Below the pieces are notes generated by a model. That model did not search any database. It worked only from the letters and a program-made list of their open reading frames with translations, and was not told the DNA's origin. A program made the translations under genes and the position numbers. A stretch of 54,532 bases of DNA from Bacillus sp. Xin1. GTDB taxonomy: Bacteria > Bacillota > Bacilli > Bacillales > Bacillaceae_G. The DNA lies in contig NZ_JABUAE010000032.1 of the NCBI RefSeq assembly GCF_013314535.1, positions 1-54,532 on the forward strand, read 5' to 3'. This document shows positions 7,868 through 16,465 of the stretch, one piece after another; the first letter of the stretch is position 1, and each line of letters opens with the position of its first letter.

Positions 7868-8665
7868 ATGAAGTTACATAAGATGAAACATTTGCTGCCT
7901 ATATCCGCTGCAACAATTACACTCGTATCTAATCAAGGAGTGGCCAATGCCGCAACGATTCATACTGTTAAAAAGAATGACACTCTCTGGGATCTCAGCA
8001 TCCACTATGGAGTTTCAGTTCAGGCAATGAAACAAGCGAATCATAAGGCGAATGATCGAATTTATATTGGAGAACAGCTAACCATTCCAATCTCGCCTTC
8101 ATCAAGCGAGTCTACACCGCAAAAAGATGTAGCAGCTTCCAATCATTCAGCTCAAGCTGTTTATCAAGTTCAACGGGGAGATACATTAGGAGCTATCGCG
8201 AAACGATACAATGTATCCATACAAGCAATTAAACAAGCTAACCATACAAACGGTGACCGAATTTATGCAGGTCAACACTTAATCATTACGACAGGCATTT
8301 CAGAACAAGAAATGGACTTAATGGCTCGTTTGGTTACTGCCGAGGCTGGAGGAGAGCCTTACGCTGGGAAAGTTGCAGTGGCAAAAGTTATATTAAATCG
8401 CGTTAATTCAACAGAATTTCCAAATACAATTACCGATGTAATTTATGAACCTATTAAATACGGCTATGCCTTTACTCCAGTTACAGATGGAAGGATTAAT
8501 CAACCAGCAACTCATGAAGCAAGAATGGCAGTAGAGGAAGCAATCTCTACGAAAGGAAGTAATTCTGATTGGCTTTATTTCTATAACCCAAAAACCTCTA
8601 CTGACAAATGGATTACAACGCGCCAAACTATGGCAGTAATCGGGAATCATGTGTTTGCTAAATAA
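7868..8665 (+). CDS. Secreted LysM cell-wall hydrolase (SleB/CwlJ-type Hydrolase_2 domain)
   Basis: The protein should be exported and cut peptidoglycan. A signal peptide of about 28 residues ends VANA before AATIH. Two LysM domains follow (HTVKKNDTLWDLSIHYGVS and YQVQRGDTLGAIAKRYNVS), which hold the enzyme on glycan strands. The C-terminal catalytic domain has the SleB/CwlJ signature RLVTAEAGGEPYAGKVAVA with its conserved glutamate, and ends with TTRQTMAVIGNHVF. I chose the ATG at 7868 because AGGAGG lies 10 nt upstream and a signal peptide follows. SleB and CwlJ are spore-cortex lytic, but the LysM domains leave vegetative wall turnover equally possible. A terminator follows at 8688-8717. 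Confidence 0.88.
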   Translation: MKLHKMKHLLPISAATITLVSNQGVANAATIHTVKKNDTLWDLSIHYGVSVQAMKQANHKANDRIYIGEQLTIPISPSSSESTPQKDVAASNHSAQAVYQVQRGDTLGAIAKRYNVSIQAIKQANHTNGDRIYAGQHLIITTGISEQEMDLMARLVTAEAGGEPYAGKVAVAKVILNRVNSTEFPNTITDVIYEPIKYGYAFTPVTDGRINQPATHEARMAVEEAISTKGSNSDWLYFYNPKTSTDKWITTRQTMAVIGNHVFAK

Positions 8666-8687
8666 ATATGTTAAGAGACATAAATAG

Positions 8688-8717
8688 AAAGAAGACACTC
8701 TAACAAGTGTCTTCTTT
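8688..8717 (+). terminator. Hairpin terminator after the LysM hydrolase
   Basis: AAAGAAGACACT pairs perfectly with AGTGTCTTCTTT around a 6-nt loop, 23 bp after the stop codon. Confidence 0.85.
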
Positions 8718-8777
8718 CATTATAGAAACGTCTTAAAATATATCTGGTATCATATTATACTCCATAAAAAACTTTCG

Positions 8778-9848
8778 TTACATCATAGCGCCGTTATCTT
8801 TGAATGAATACCATTTTCCATCAATGAAGTGTTTCCCTGTTGCCATTGCACCGCTAGACTGTAAATAATACCATTTTCCATCTTTTTGTAACCAGCCTGT
8901 TTTCATCGTTCCGTCTTCATTCATGTAATACCATGTACCCTTATCTTGCACCCAACCTGTTTGCATCACATCAAAAAAGTAATACCACTTTCCATTATGA
9001 CTAAACCATCCTTGCTCACCTGCACCAGTTTCATCATCAAAGTAATACCATTCACCGTCTAGTTGTTTCCATCCTGTTACCATTGAGCCATCTGAATTAA
9101 AGTGCCAAATAGTACCGCCTTCAGCTAATTTCCCTGTCCGCATAGCACCACTGTCATCAAAGAAGTAACGCTTTCCTCCTTCATCTAACCAACCTTCGTT
9201 CCACCCATTTACTGAGCTTTTCATTGTGCCATTCGCATTTAAGTAATACCATGCTCCATTCACTTTCGTCCAACCTATCGCCATAGAGCCATCTTCATTG
9301 TAGTAATACCATTCTCCTGTATAAGGACCTCTTTTAATTTCTAACCAACCTGTAATCATAGCTCCATCTTCATTAAAAGCGTACGTTTTTCCTCCTATAG
9401 TTTTGCGACTGTCGGCCATGGCACCATTTTCTTCAAAGTAATACCAAGAGCCATTGATTTTTTTCCAGCCCTTAGCCATAGCTCCATCTTCGTTAAAATA
9501 ATACCACTTTCCGCCAAAGGTACCTTGCAGTTTCTTCCATCCTATCTGCATAGCTCCATCATCATTAAAGTAATATGTATTTCCTTGGATATTTTTCATA
9601 TATTTAGTCATAGTTCCATCTTGATTAAAGTAATACCAAAAGCCATTAATTTTTTTCCACTCTTTAGCCATAGTTCCATCTTCATTATAGTAATACCAAT
9701 CCCCTTTATCTCGAACCCAACCACTCTTTTCTTGAGCTTGCTCAACTTTATACGTATTATTTTGAGAAACTACATTTTCTTCTGCATGAGATACTGCAGG
9801 AACTACAAACATTGCAGACATTAAAACTGGCAAAATAGTTTTCTTCAT
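8778..9848 (-). CDS. Secreted protein composed only of YG/choline-binding-type repeats
   Basis: After a signal peptide of about 22 residues (SHA before EEN) the whole mature protein consists of roughly fifteen degenerate 20-residue repeats of the form GWxxxxGxWYYFNxDGxM. This is the cell-wall (choline) binding or glucan-binding repeat family best known from streptococcal and clostridial surface proteins, where it forms a beta-solenoid. There is no hydrolase or other domain, so it is a free-standing binding module; ligand and role are unknown. One unit near the C-terminus is shortened (GKWYYFFDVMQT), suggesting recent repeat loss. It faces the LysM hydrolase gene in convergent orientation and starts back-to-back with the phosphatase-like gene at 10269. 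Confidence 0.85.
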   Translation of the reverse strand: MKKTILPVLMSAMFVVPAVSHAEENVVSQNNTYKVEQAQEKSGWVRDKGDWYYYNEDGTMAKEWKKINGFWYYFNQDGTMTKYMKNIQGNTYYFNDDGAMQIGWKKLQGTFGGKWYYFNEDGAMAKGWKKINGSWYYFEENGAMADSRKTIGGKTYAFNEDGAMITGWLEIKRGPYTGEWYYYNEDGSMAIGWTKVNGAWYYLNANGTMKSSVNGWNEGWLDEGGKRYFFDDSGAMRTGKLAEGGTIWHFNSDGSMVTGWKQLDGEWYYFDDETGAGEQGWFSHNGKWYYFFDVMQTGWVQDKGTWYYMNEDGTMKTGWLQKDGKWYYLQSSGAMATGKHFIDGKWYSFKDNGAMM

Positions 9849-10222
9849 TTTCCATATCCCCCAAATAATGAATAATTTTAGTTTTTATTTCCACAAACAG
9901 AATTATATTACGACGTTTTAATATAATCAACATATTTCTGTAACATTAATGTAATATTTTTTAATTAAGAGAAATAAAAAATACTTTCATGTTACATTAT
10001 TCGTTATAAAAGATAGACACAGAGCCAACATTCTTGCAATCTACCATTTCACAAATTATTCAAATAAATCAATAATTTAATCATTGAAGGTTGTTCTCCG
10101 CAAATAGCAGGTCAATTTTATATTCTCAATAACTGTGGAACTTCACATCCTCTTAAAAAACTCTCAATATTCCAGTTATGATTCCTCAAAATTTGCACTT
10201 TACTATGTAACTTAGAAAAGCA

Positions 10223-10236
10223 AACGGATAACCGTT
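10223..10236. promoter_or_regulatory. Short palindrome upstream of the multidomain phosphatase gene
   Basis: AACGGATAACCGTT is a near-perfect 14-bp palindrome 32 bp ahead of the gene at 10269. It could be an operator, but no regulator is known. The rest of the 420-bp divergent region 9849-10268 is AT-rich and must carry both promoters; I see no clear -35/-10 pair. Confidence 0.3.
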
Positions 10237-10268
10237 GAATTCTAACAAGCATATGAGGAGGAATTATA

Positions 10269-12830
10269 ATGAAACAGCCTTTTATTAAAAAAGCAGCACT
10301 GATTTCTACCCTTACAATGAGTACAATCCTATCCACTACAATTCCATTTAACGTTTTAGCAGAAGCACCTAATCAAGCAATGCAAGCGCAGCAAGAACAC
10401 CTTTCTGAGGAAATTCTGAAACTATCATTCGAAGGAAATCTAAATGATAGTTCCGCTTCCAATCATAGTATTTCATATAAAAATGGAAACCCTTCTTTTA
10501 CAGATGGACGTGTAAATAAAGCTCTCAATTTCAAATCAACGTCACAGAAAAATGCTTCATATATCGACTTAGGGGATACACCACAATTAAAGTTTGGAGA
10601 AAACACAAATTTCACAGTATCCTTTTGGGTGAAATCTTCAGGCGTAAACGCTGATCCTGCTATTATTTCAAATAAAGATTGGCAAAGCGGTGGGAATTTA
10701 GGCTGGTTTATCGGTTTAAAAGATAAAGCTCTCCTTTGGAATTTCAAAACATCCGGTAGCTCCCGTCTTGATGCCTCTATTCCAAATGTTGCTGACAACG
10801 CTTGGCATCATATCGTAATTTCTCATGACCGTAATGGATATGCAGCGATTTATAAAGATGGAAAGTTAGAAAAACAAATTGATATTAGTAAAATGAAAGG
10901 CACAATCGATACGAATTACACAACAAAAATCGGTGTAGATGGCAAAGGAACTTTGTTTGGCAACAATTTTAACGCGGCATTAGATGAAGTATCGATTCTA
11001 AAAAAAGCAGTAACGGCTGAAGATGTTCAACAGATGTACCAATCTGCTCCTCCTATCTCTGTTACTGATATTGCAATTGACCAACCAACTATGCATTTAA
11101 ACGTTGATGGTTTCACATATGTAAAAGCCGACATCAAGCCGTCAGATGCTACAAATAAAAATGTAACTTGGACAAGCAGTAATAAAGACATCGCAGACGT
11201 TGAAACGATAGATGGAAAAGTAAAAGTAATGGAGAAAAACATAGGAAAAACAACCATTCAAGCTATTTCTGAAGATGGAGAAAAAGTCGCGAACGCAGAA
11301 CTAACTGTTACAAATTCTTTAGATGTAACGCGGGATGGTTTGCTCGAACAAAGTGATGTAAACTTTGTAAAACAATACATCGGATCTGATGAAAATAATG
11401 AAAACTGGAATGAAGTCAAGCACGCTGATTTAAATGAAGACGGAAAAATTGACGAAAATGACACACTTTCTCTTGAGGAACGACTAAAACAATCTACAAA
11501 TTATCCGTACAAACATGTCTTTATTATCGGATTAGATGGAGCTGGTATTGCTGTCAAAGATGCAAATGCTCCTAACATTAAAAATTTTATCGAAGGCGGC
11601 GCAAGTACTTATAACGCTAAAGCTCTTTCGCCAACAATTAGCGCTCAAAACTGGGGCGGAATCTTACATGGTGTAACACCTGATAAAACAAATATCAATA
11701 ATACAACCGCAGGGTCCCAAGCGTATCCTGAAAACTCACCTTATCCATCATTTATGAAAGTACTAAAACAAGAACGACCATATGCAAAAACAGCTTCATT
11801 CTCTGCATGGAGTCCAATTAATATAGGAATTATCGAACAATCCGTAGGTGCTCACTTGGAGTCTGTTCGAGATGATCAGTTAGCACCAAAAATCGCAAAT
11901 TATATTAAAACGGACGGAAAAGATACGGAAGTCACATTCATTCACTTTGATGATATTGATGGTGCTGGTCATTCTCAAGGTTACAGCAGCCCAGCATATA
12001 TGAAACAAATTGAAAAAACAGATAAAAATGTAGGTATTGTATTAGATGCAATTCGTGACGCTGGTTTACTAGAAGATAGTCTTATTATTATGACAACCGA
12101 TCACGGCGGGAAAGGCTATGGTCACGGAGGAGAATCTCCTGAAGAAAAGACAATTTTCTGGGCGGCTAACGGTCCTGGCATTCCAGCAAAAACAACCATT
12201 ACTGCTCCAATGACAAATATGGATACAGCAGCGATTGTAACGCAAGCACTACGCTCAAACAAACCAGCAACCTGGGATGCAAAAACACCTGAGAACGTAT
12301 TAGAAACATTCCCGACTAGCCTAAAGCTTAGCAAGTCCGAACATTCCTTAAAAGAGGGAGAATCGTTTGAAATCACTGCAAAGATTAATCCTAATGTTAC
12401 AAATAAAAAATTAACTTGGAAAAGTGATGATCCAACTATCGCAACAATAAAAGCAACGGATGACAAGGCAATTATCACTGCTGAAAAGGCTGGTATGACA
12501 ACAATCACTGTAACAACTGTTACTGGTGAATATGTAGCAACATGTAAAGTAACTGTTAAACCAAATCATGTGTCTGTTACAGGAATCACAGTGGCCGAAC
12601 GATCTTTCCAACTTAAACAAGGAGATTCCAAACCTGTATCTGCTTCCGTTCTTCCTGAAAATGCATCAAATAGAAACATAACATGGAAAAGTAGTGACTC
12701 TAGTATCGTTGCACTTGAAAATCAAAATGGTGCAACTTATGTAAAAGCATTGAAACCAGGGCGTGTTGTTTTAACTGCAACGACGGAAGATGGGAAATAT
12801 AATAAATATGTTTATATTCAAGTGAAATAG
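10269..12830 (+). CDS. Secreted multidomain protein: LamG, BIG2, dockerin-like, alkaline-phosphatase-type domain, two BIG2
   Basis: A signal peptide of about 31 residues (NVLA before EAP) leads into a LamG/concanavalin-like domain (about 45-255), a bacterial Ig-like BIG2 domain (about 262-340), a dockerin-like segment with an EF-hand-type loop (DLNEDGKIDENDTLSLEE, about 375-400), a type I phosphodiesterase/alkaline-phosphatase-superfamily domain (about 410-680) and two more BIG2 domains to the C-terminus. Metal and nucleophile sites are visible: FIIGLDGAG, the Thr in SPTISAQNW, FDDIDGAGHS and TTDHGGKGYGHGG. It should act outside the cell on phosphate esters, pyrophosphates or phosphonates; the substrate is unknown. 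The ATG follows GAGGAGG. No sortase or SLH anchor is visible, so the repeats may hold it at the surface or it may be released. A terminator follows. Confidence 0.85.
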   Translation: MKQPFIKKAALISTLTMSTILSTTIPFNVLAEAPNQAMQAQQEHLSEEILKLSFEGNLNDSSASNHSISYKNGNPSFTDGRVNKALNFKSTSQKNASYIDLGDTPQLKFGENTNFTVSFWVKSSGVNADPAIISNKDWQSGGNLGWFIGLKDKALLWNFKTSGSSRLDASIPNVADNAWHHIVISHDRNGYAAIYKDGKLEKQIDISKMKGTIDTNYTTKIGVDGKGTLFGNNFNAALDEVSILKKAVTAEDVQQMYQSAPPISVTDIAIDQPTMHLNVDGFTYVKADIKPSDATNKNVTWTSSNKDIADVETIDGKVKVMEKNIGKTTIQAISEDGEKVANAELTVTNSLDVTRDGLLEQSDVNFVKQYIGSDENNENWNEVKHADLNEDGKIDENDTLSLEERLKQSTNYPYKHVFIIGLDGAGIAVKDANAPNIKNFIEGGASTYNAKALSPTISAQNWGGILHGVTPDKTNINNTTAGSQAYPENSPYPSFMKVLKQERPYAKTASFSAWSPINIGIIEQSVGAHLESVRDDQLAPKIANYIKTDGKDTEVTFIHFDDIDGAGHSQGYSSPAYMKQIEKTDKNVGIVLDAIRDAGLLEDSLIIMTTDHGGKGYGHGGESPEEKTIFWAANGPGIPAKTTITAPMTNMDTAAIVTQALRSNKPATWDAKTPENVLETFPTSLKLSKSEHSLKEGESFEITAKINPNVTNKKLTWKSDDPTIATIKATDDKAIITAEKAGMTTITVTTVTGEYVATCKVTVKPNHVSVTGITVAERSFQLKQGDSKPVSASVLPENASNRNITWKSSDSSIVALENQNGATYVKALKPGRVVLTATTEDGKYNKYVYIQVK

Positions 12831-12831
12831 C

Positions 12832-12864
12832 AAAATCGGCTTACAGTCTCTGTAAGCCGATTTT
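12832..12864 (+). terminator. Hairpin terminator after the phosphatase-like gene
   Basis: AAAATCGGCTTACA pairs with TGTAAGCCGATTTT just after the stop codon. A hairpin with almost the same stem (CGGCTTAC / GTAAGCCG) stands 103 bp further on at the end of the convergent asnO gene. Confidence 0.9.
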
Positions 12865-12883
12865 CTAGGGTGTTAGTGTAAAT

Positions 12884-12960
12884 TGGTGAATGAAATTTTA
12901 TCAGCGTTTTTTAAAGATATCAACCAACCGACTAATAGCGACAAAGATAGAACTCTGTAT
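12884..12960 (+). repeat. Short intergenic repeat, copy 1 (second copy at 42187-42262)
   Basis: The segment holding GTGAAT, GAAATTTTAT, GATATC, AACCAACCG and AATAGCGACAAAG matches the stretch just after the SCO1 gene at 42187-42262 through most of its length with no large gaps. Both copies sit right behind a stop codon and next to a hairpin. I do not recognise the family by name. Confidence 0.6.
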
Positions 12961-12966
12961 AATCGC

Positions 12967-12998
12967 AAAAAGCGGCTTACAAATTGTAAGCCGCTTTT
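12967..12998 (-). terminator. Hairpin terminator after asnO
   Basis: AAAAAGCGGCTTAC pairs with GTAAGCCGCTTTT, directly beyond the stop of the minus-strand asparagine synthetase gene. Confidence 0.88.
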
Positions 12999-13000
12999 CC

Positions 13001-14854
13001 CTATTCTTTAATATTCACTCCATACTCCTTAAACCAAACGTGAATTTGAGCTAAATGTGCCAATAGTTGTGGTCCCGTCATTAACTGGCCAAACCATGGC
13101 GTTTGAAATACACTTCCTCCTGATTGTATCAATCCTTGTAATTGCTGTTTATCAAACAACTCATGCAAAATGGAGTTTTTATCCGTTAGTAAATCCTTCA
13201 ACCACACAGTTACCGCTTTTGTATAATGCGGATTATGTGTTTTCGGATACGGGCTTTTCTTTCGATATAATATATCGTTTGGCAAAACCCCTTCTAACGC
13301 CTTACGCAATAGACCTTTTTCGCGATTTTTATACATTTTCATTTCCCAAGGAATATTCCACGCATATTCGACAAGGCGATGATCTGCAAATGGAACACGG
13401 ACTTCTAGACTCGCCCCCATACTCATCCGATCTTTTCTGTCTAATAATGTTGTCATAAACCAAACCATATTCAAATAAAACAGTTGCCGCCTTTTTGCTT
13501 CAATTGCACTTTCTCCTTCTAAAATTGGTACTTCCTGTATCGATTCTTCGTAGCGCTGCTGTACATATTCCCTTAAGTTTAATTTATTACGCCATTCTTT
13601 CTTCAAAAGTTGCTCGCGCGCCTCTGTAGAACGCATCCATGGAAATGCGCTTGATTGTAAATCATCTTCCCTGTAAAACCACGGATAACCGCCAAAGATT
13701 TCATCGGCACATTCGCCCGACAAACCAACAACAAAATCCTGTTTAATTTCTCGGCAAAACCATAATAATGAAGAATCGATATCTGCCATACCAGGTAAAT
13801 CACGCACGAGTACCGCTTCTGTTAAATACGCTGCTAACTGTTCATTGGAAATCACACAGCGGTGATGAATCGTACCAAATGTTTCTGTCATTAAATCAAT
13901 AAACGGCGCATCTGAATTTGGCTGAAACGCATTCGCTTTAAAATATTTTTCATTATCTTCATAATCAATCGAATACGTATGCAGCTTTCCTTTCCCTTCT
14001 CTTTCATATGCCTTTGCTGCAAATGCAGTAATGGCACTTGAATCTACCCCGCCTGACAAAAATGTACATAAGGGCACATCTGAAACCAATTGTCTTGTAA
14101 TCGCATCCTTGAGTAGAAACTGCACTTGTTCTACTGTTTCTTCAAATGAATGTTCATGTTTTTTACTTTCAACATTCCAATATCTCCATATACATAATCC
14201 ATCTTTTGAAAATGTAAGAGCGTGCCCCGGACGAAGTTCTTGCATTCCCCCATAAATACCATACCCAGGCGTTCGAGACGGCCCTAATCCAAATACTTCT
14301 GATAGTCCTTCTGTCGTAACTTCTGTCTTGACACCCGGATGAGCTAAAATCGCTTTTAATTCTGAGGCAAACAATAATCTTCCATTATCATATTTGTAAA
14401 ATAATGGTTTAACACCTAATCGATCCCGCGCAATAAACACTTGTTCTTTTTTCTCATCCCAAACTGCAAAAGCATATATCCCATTTAAATGGTCGACACA
14501 TTCTTCTTTCCACTCTATATAAGATGCTAATAACACTTCTGTATCAGAATGCCCTTTAAACGTATAACCTCTTCTCAGCAATTCTTTACGAATATCTTCT
14601 GTATTGTAAAGCTCCCCATTATAGCAAATTGTGTAATTCTCTTCTTCTTTCATACACCTACATGTCATCGGCTGTTTTCCGCCCTCAGGGTCAACTACAA
14701 TTAACCGTTTATGCCCGAAAGCAACATGCCTTTTTACCCAGACATTCGTATCATCTGGTCCCCTCTTCGCAAGTGTTTCCGCCATCTTCGTAACCGTCCC
14801 TCTTTCACCTTCTAACGACCGCTTATAATCAATCCAACCTGTAATCCCGCACAT
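13001..14854 (-). CDS. asnO: Asparagine synthetase, glutamine-hydrolysing (AsnO-like)
   Basis: The enzyme makes asparagine from aspartate, ATP and glutamine. Translation should start at the ATG at 14854 (AGGAAGG 9 nt upstream), so that after removal of Met the essential nucleophile Cys2 (MCGITGW) is N-terminal; a longer reading would bury it. The glutaminase domain shows RGPDDTNVW and the synthetase domain the pyrophosphate loop LSGGVDSSAI. The length of about 617 residues is close to B. subtilis AsnO. The neighbours (yisN-like, yisL, yisK, yisI, gerP, addA, addB) match the order around asnO in B. subtilis as I recall it, where asnO is tied to sporulation; this supports AsnO over AsnB or AsnH. 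The split asparaginase gene at 48-51 kb does the reverse reaction but is not adjacent. Confidence 0.9.
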   Translation of the reverse strand: MCGITGWIDYKRSLEGERGTVTKMAETLAKRGPDDTNVWVKRHVAFGHKRLIVVDPEGGKQPMTCRCMKEEENYTICYNGELYNTEDIRKELLRRGYTFKGHSDTEVLLASYIEWKEECVDHLNGIYAFAVWDEKKEQVFIARDRLGVKPLFYKYDNGRLLFASELKAILAHPGVKTEVTTEGLSEVFGLGPSRTPGYGIYGGMQELRPGHALTFSKDGLCIWRYWNVESKKHEHSFEETVEQVQFLLKDAITRQLVSDVPLCTFLSGGVDSSAITAFAAKAYEREGKGKLHTYSIDYEDNEKYFKANAFQPNSDAPFIDLMTETFGTIHHRCVISNEQLAAYLTEAVLVRDLPGMADIDSSLLWFCREIKQDFVVGLSGECADEIFGGYPWFYREDDLQSSAFPWMRSTEAREQLLKKEWRNKLNLREYVQQRYEESIQEVPILEGESAIEAKRRQLFYLNMVWFMTTLLDRKDRMSMGASLEVRVPFADHRLVEYAWNIPWEMKMYKNREKGLLRKALEGVLPNDILYRKKSPYPKTHNPHYTKAVTVWLKDLLTDKNSILHELFDKQQLQGLIQSGGSVFQTPWFGQLMTGPQLLAHLAQIHVWFKEYGVNIKE

Positions 14855-15126
14855 ATAAATCATCCTTCCTATCCTATATCCGTATAACTTTACTCCGTTC
14901 AAAACCCAAATAGAACCAAAAAGGCCAAGATGAAACAACTACACGTAAATGCCTAATTGGTGAGGGCTAAAGATTCAGACGAAATTTCTCCGCCTGAATA
15001 AAAAATTCACTGTATGAAGCATGTTCTTATTCTATGCCCAACTTTCTTTATGGGTTCCATAGTTATAAAGAACGACTGAACTGTCCATAACAAGAATAAG
15101 TACTTTGATAAAAGGAGAAATCACAA

Positions 15127-15681
15127 ATGAAACAACGCAAACATATTTTGTATAATCAACCACGTGCTCATACAATTGGGAATGTGGAATATATAAACAA
15201 TGAGTGGATATTCTTTGATGATGAAAATGATGAAGCATTTTTGCTTGATGATATTATTGAAGATGGATTTGAAGTTTTATATAACAACAATTGGCTACCA
15301 GCAAGATTCTACGAACAAGATATATTACAAATTGCAGATGAACATCATCCGCTGCAAAATGGAGAATTGATACGAATTCGCAAAAAATTACTGCTTAGTT
15401 ATCATGAATGGTTAGAAGAACTACCTGATTCTACATTTTCATTATTTGCAGAAACATTACAGTCATTCAATTATTCTTTATATGACTGTATCTATTGTCA
15501 TAATTTCTTATCGTTTCAACCGAAAGATCAGCCTTGTGAAGGGGTAAATCTTCTATTATTTGATAACGAGGAAATGGTGTGCTCGTTGCAACATCATTAT
15601 GTTCGTTTTTCTAATTGTAATAAAAATGTATTTCAGTTTATAAAAACAAATGGCGAAGAGCTACATATAGAATCGATATAA
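15127..15681 (+). CDS. DUF2777-type hypothetical protein (YisN-like by position)
   Basis: This 184-residue protein is acidic and soluble, with no signal peptide or membrane segment. It begins with a stretch rich in aspartate and glutamate (WIFFDDENDEAFLLDDIIED) and contains a CIYC pair near residue 122. I believe it belongs to the Bacillus family DUF2777, and its place between yisL and asnO matches B. subtilis yisN. No function is established. The ATG is preceded by AAAGGAG. It is divergent from asnO and followed by a terminator hairpin at 15747-15790. Confidence 0.7.
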   Translation: MKQRKHILYNQPRAHTIGNVEYINNEWIFFDDENDEAFLLDDIIEDGFEVLYNNNWLPARFYEQDILQIADEHHPLQNGELIRIRKKLLLSYHEWLEELPDSTFSLFAETLQSFNYSLYDCIYCHNFLSFQPKDQPCEGVNLLLFDNEEMVCSLQHHYVRFSNCNKNVFQFIKTNGEELHIESI

Positions 15682-15692
15682 ATATATTGACC

Positions 15693-15747
15693 TCCCCCCA
15701 CCTTCACTTCGTTTAGAGGAGAGGGTCTTCTCGGTTAAAATGATAAA
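15693..15747 (-). mobile_element. Solo left-end relic of the TnpB element
   Basis: About 55 bp match the extreme left end of the TnpB element (CTTCACTTCGTTTAGAGGA and TCTTCTCGGTTAAAATGATA), including the TTTAT junction. The outer arm of its nested hairpin and everything beyond are missing. It sits 12 bp after the yisN-like stop codon and directly before that gene's terminator. Confidence 0.85.
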
Positions 15748-15790
15748 AACCACCTTATAATCTCAAATACTTGAGGGTATAAGGTGGTTT
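15747..15790 (+). terminator. Hairpin terminator after the yisN-like gene
   Basis: AAACCACCTTATA pairs with TATAAGGTGGTTT, with an inner CTCAA/TTGAG stem, then CATTTTTTTA. Its first bases overlap the ATAAA edge of the IS left-end relic. Confidence 0.85.
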
Positions 15791-15796
15791 CATTTT

Positions 15797-15950
15797 TTTA
15801 TCCCGCATTAACGGGCAGTAATACTCCCACCTCAAAACTCGGCGAAAGCAAAGAAGGTAGGTGGGAGATAAACTGCCCGTAAAAGCCCGATTGGTTCAAC
15901 TAATAATCAGTGGGGGATGAAAAAAAACCACTGATTAAAGTTTCACTTTA

Positions 15951-15951
<1 letters not shown>
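15797..15951 (+). repeat. bcr1 repeat, complete (155 bp)
   Basis: TTTAT (15797-15801) and TTTAT (15947-15951) bound the element. The first half is a nested hairpin (outer CGGGCAGT/ACTGCCCG, inner CTCCCACCT/AGGTGGGAG). The second has an AATCAGTGG/CCACTGATT hairpin and ends AAAGTTTCACTTTAT. I identify it from memory as bcr1, the roughly 155-bp mobile-like repeat of the B. cereus group. Its last base is the last base of the yisL stop codon. Confidence 0.85.
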
Positions 15952-16346
<395 letters not shown>

Positions 16347-16428
16347 TCACTTTATATGATACCACGACCATTTCTTTTCAGGAAATGTTTCGCTTTTTCC
16401 AATTTAAATGATATAATATTTAGAGTAT

Positions 16429-16445
16429 TTACAAACTTCTTGTAA
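16429..16445. promoter_or_regulatory. Inverted repeat between promoter and rocD
   Basis: TTACAA-ACTTC-TTGTAA is a 6-5-6 palindrome located 12 bp after a TATAAT (16412-16417) and just before the AAAGGGGG ribosome site. The position fits a repressor operator, but which regulator binds is not known. Confidence 0.35.
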
Positions 16446-16465
16446 TAACAAAAGGGGGAACAATC

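Noticed and set aside
11027-12620. Minus-strand ORFs inside the multidomain phosphatase gene
   Set aside because: Antisense shadows of Ig-like repeats with no ribosome sites.
14951-14990. ATTGGTGAGGGCTAA resembling an internal part of bcr1
   Set aside because: Only about 20 bp match and no TTTAT edges or hairpins remain, so it is not listed as a repeat copy.
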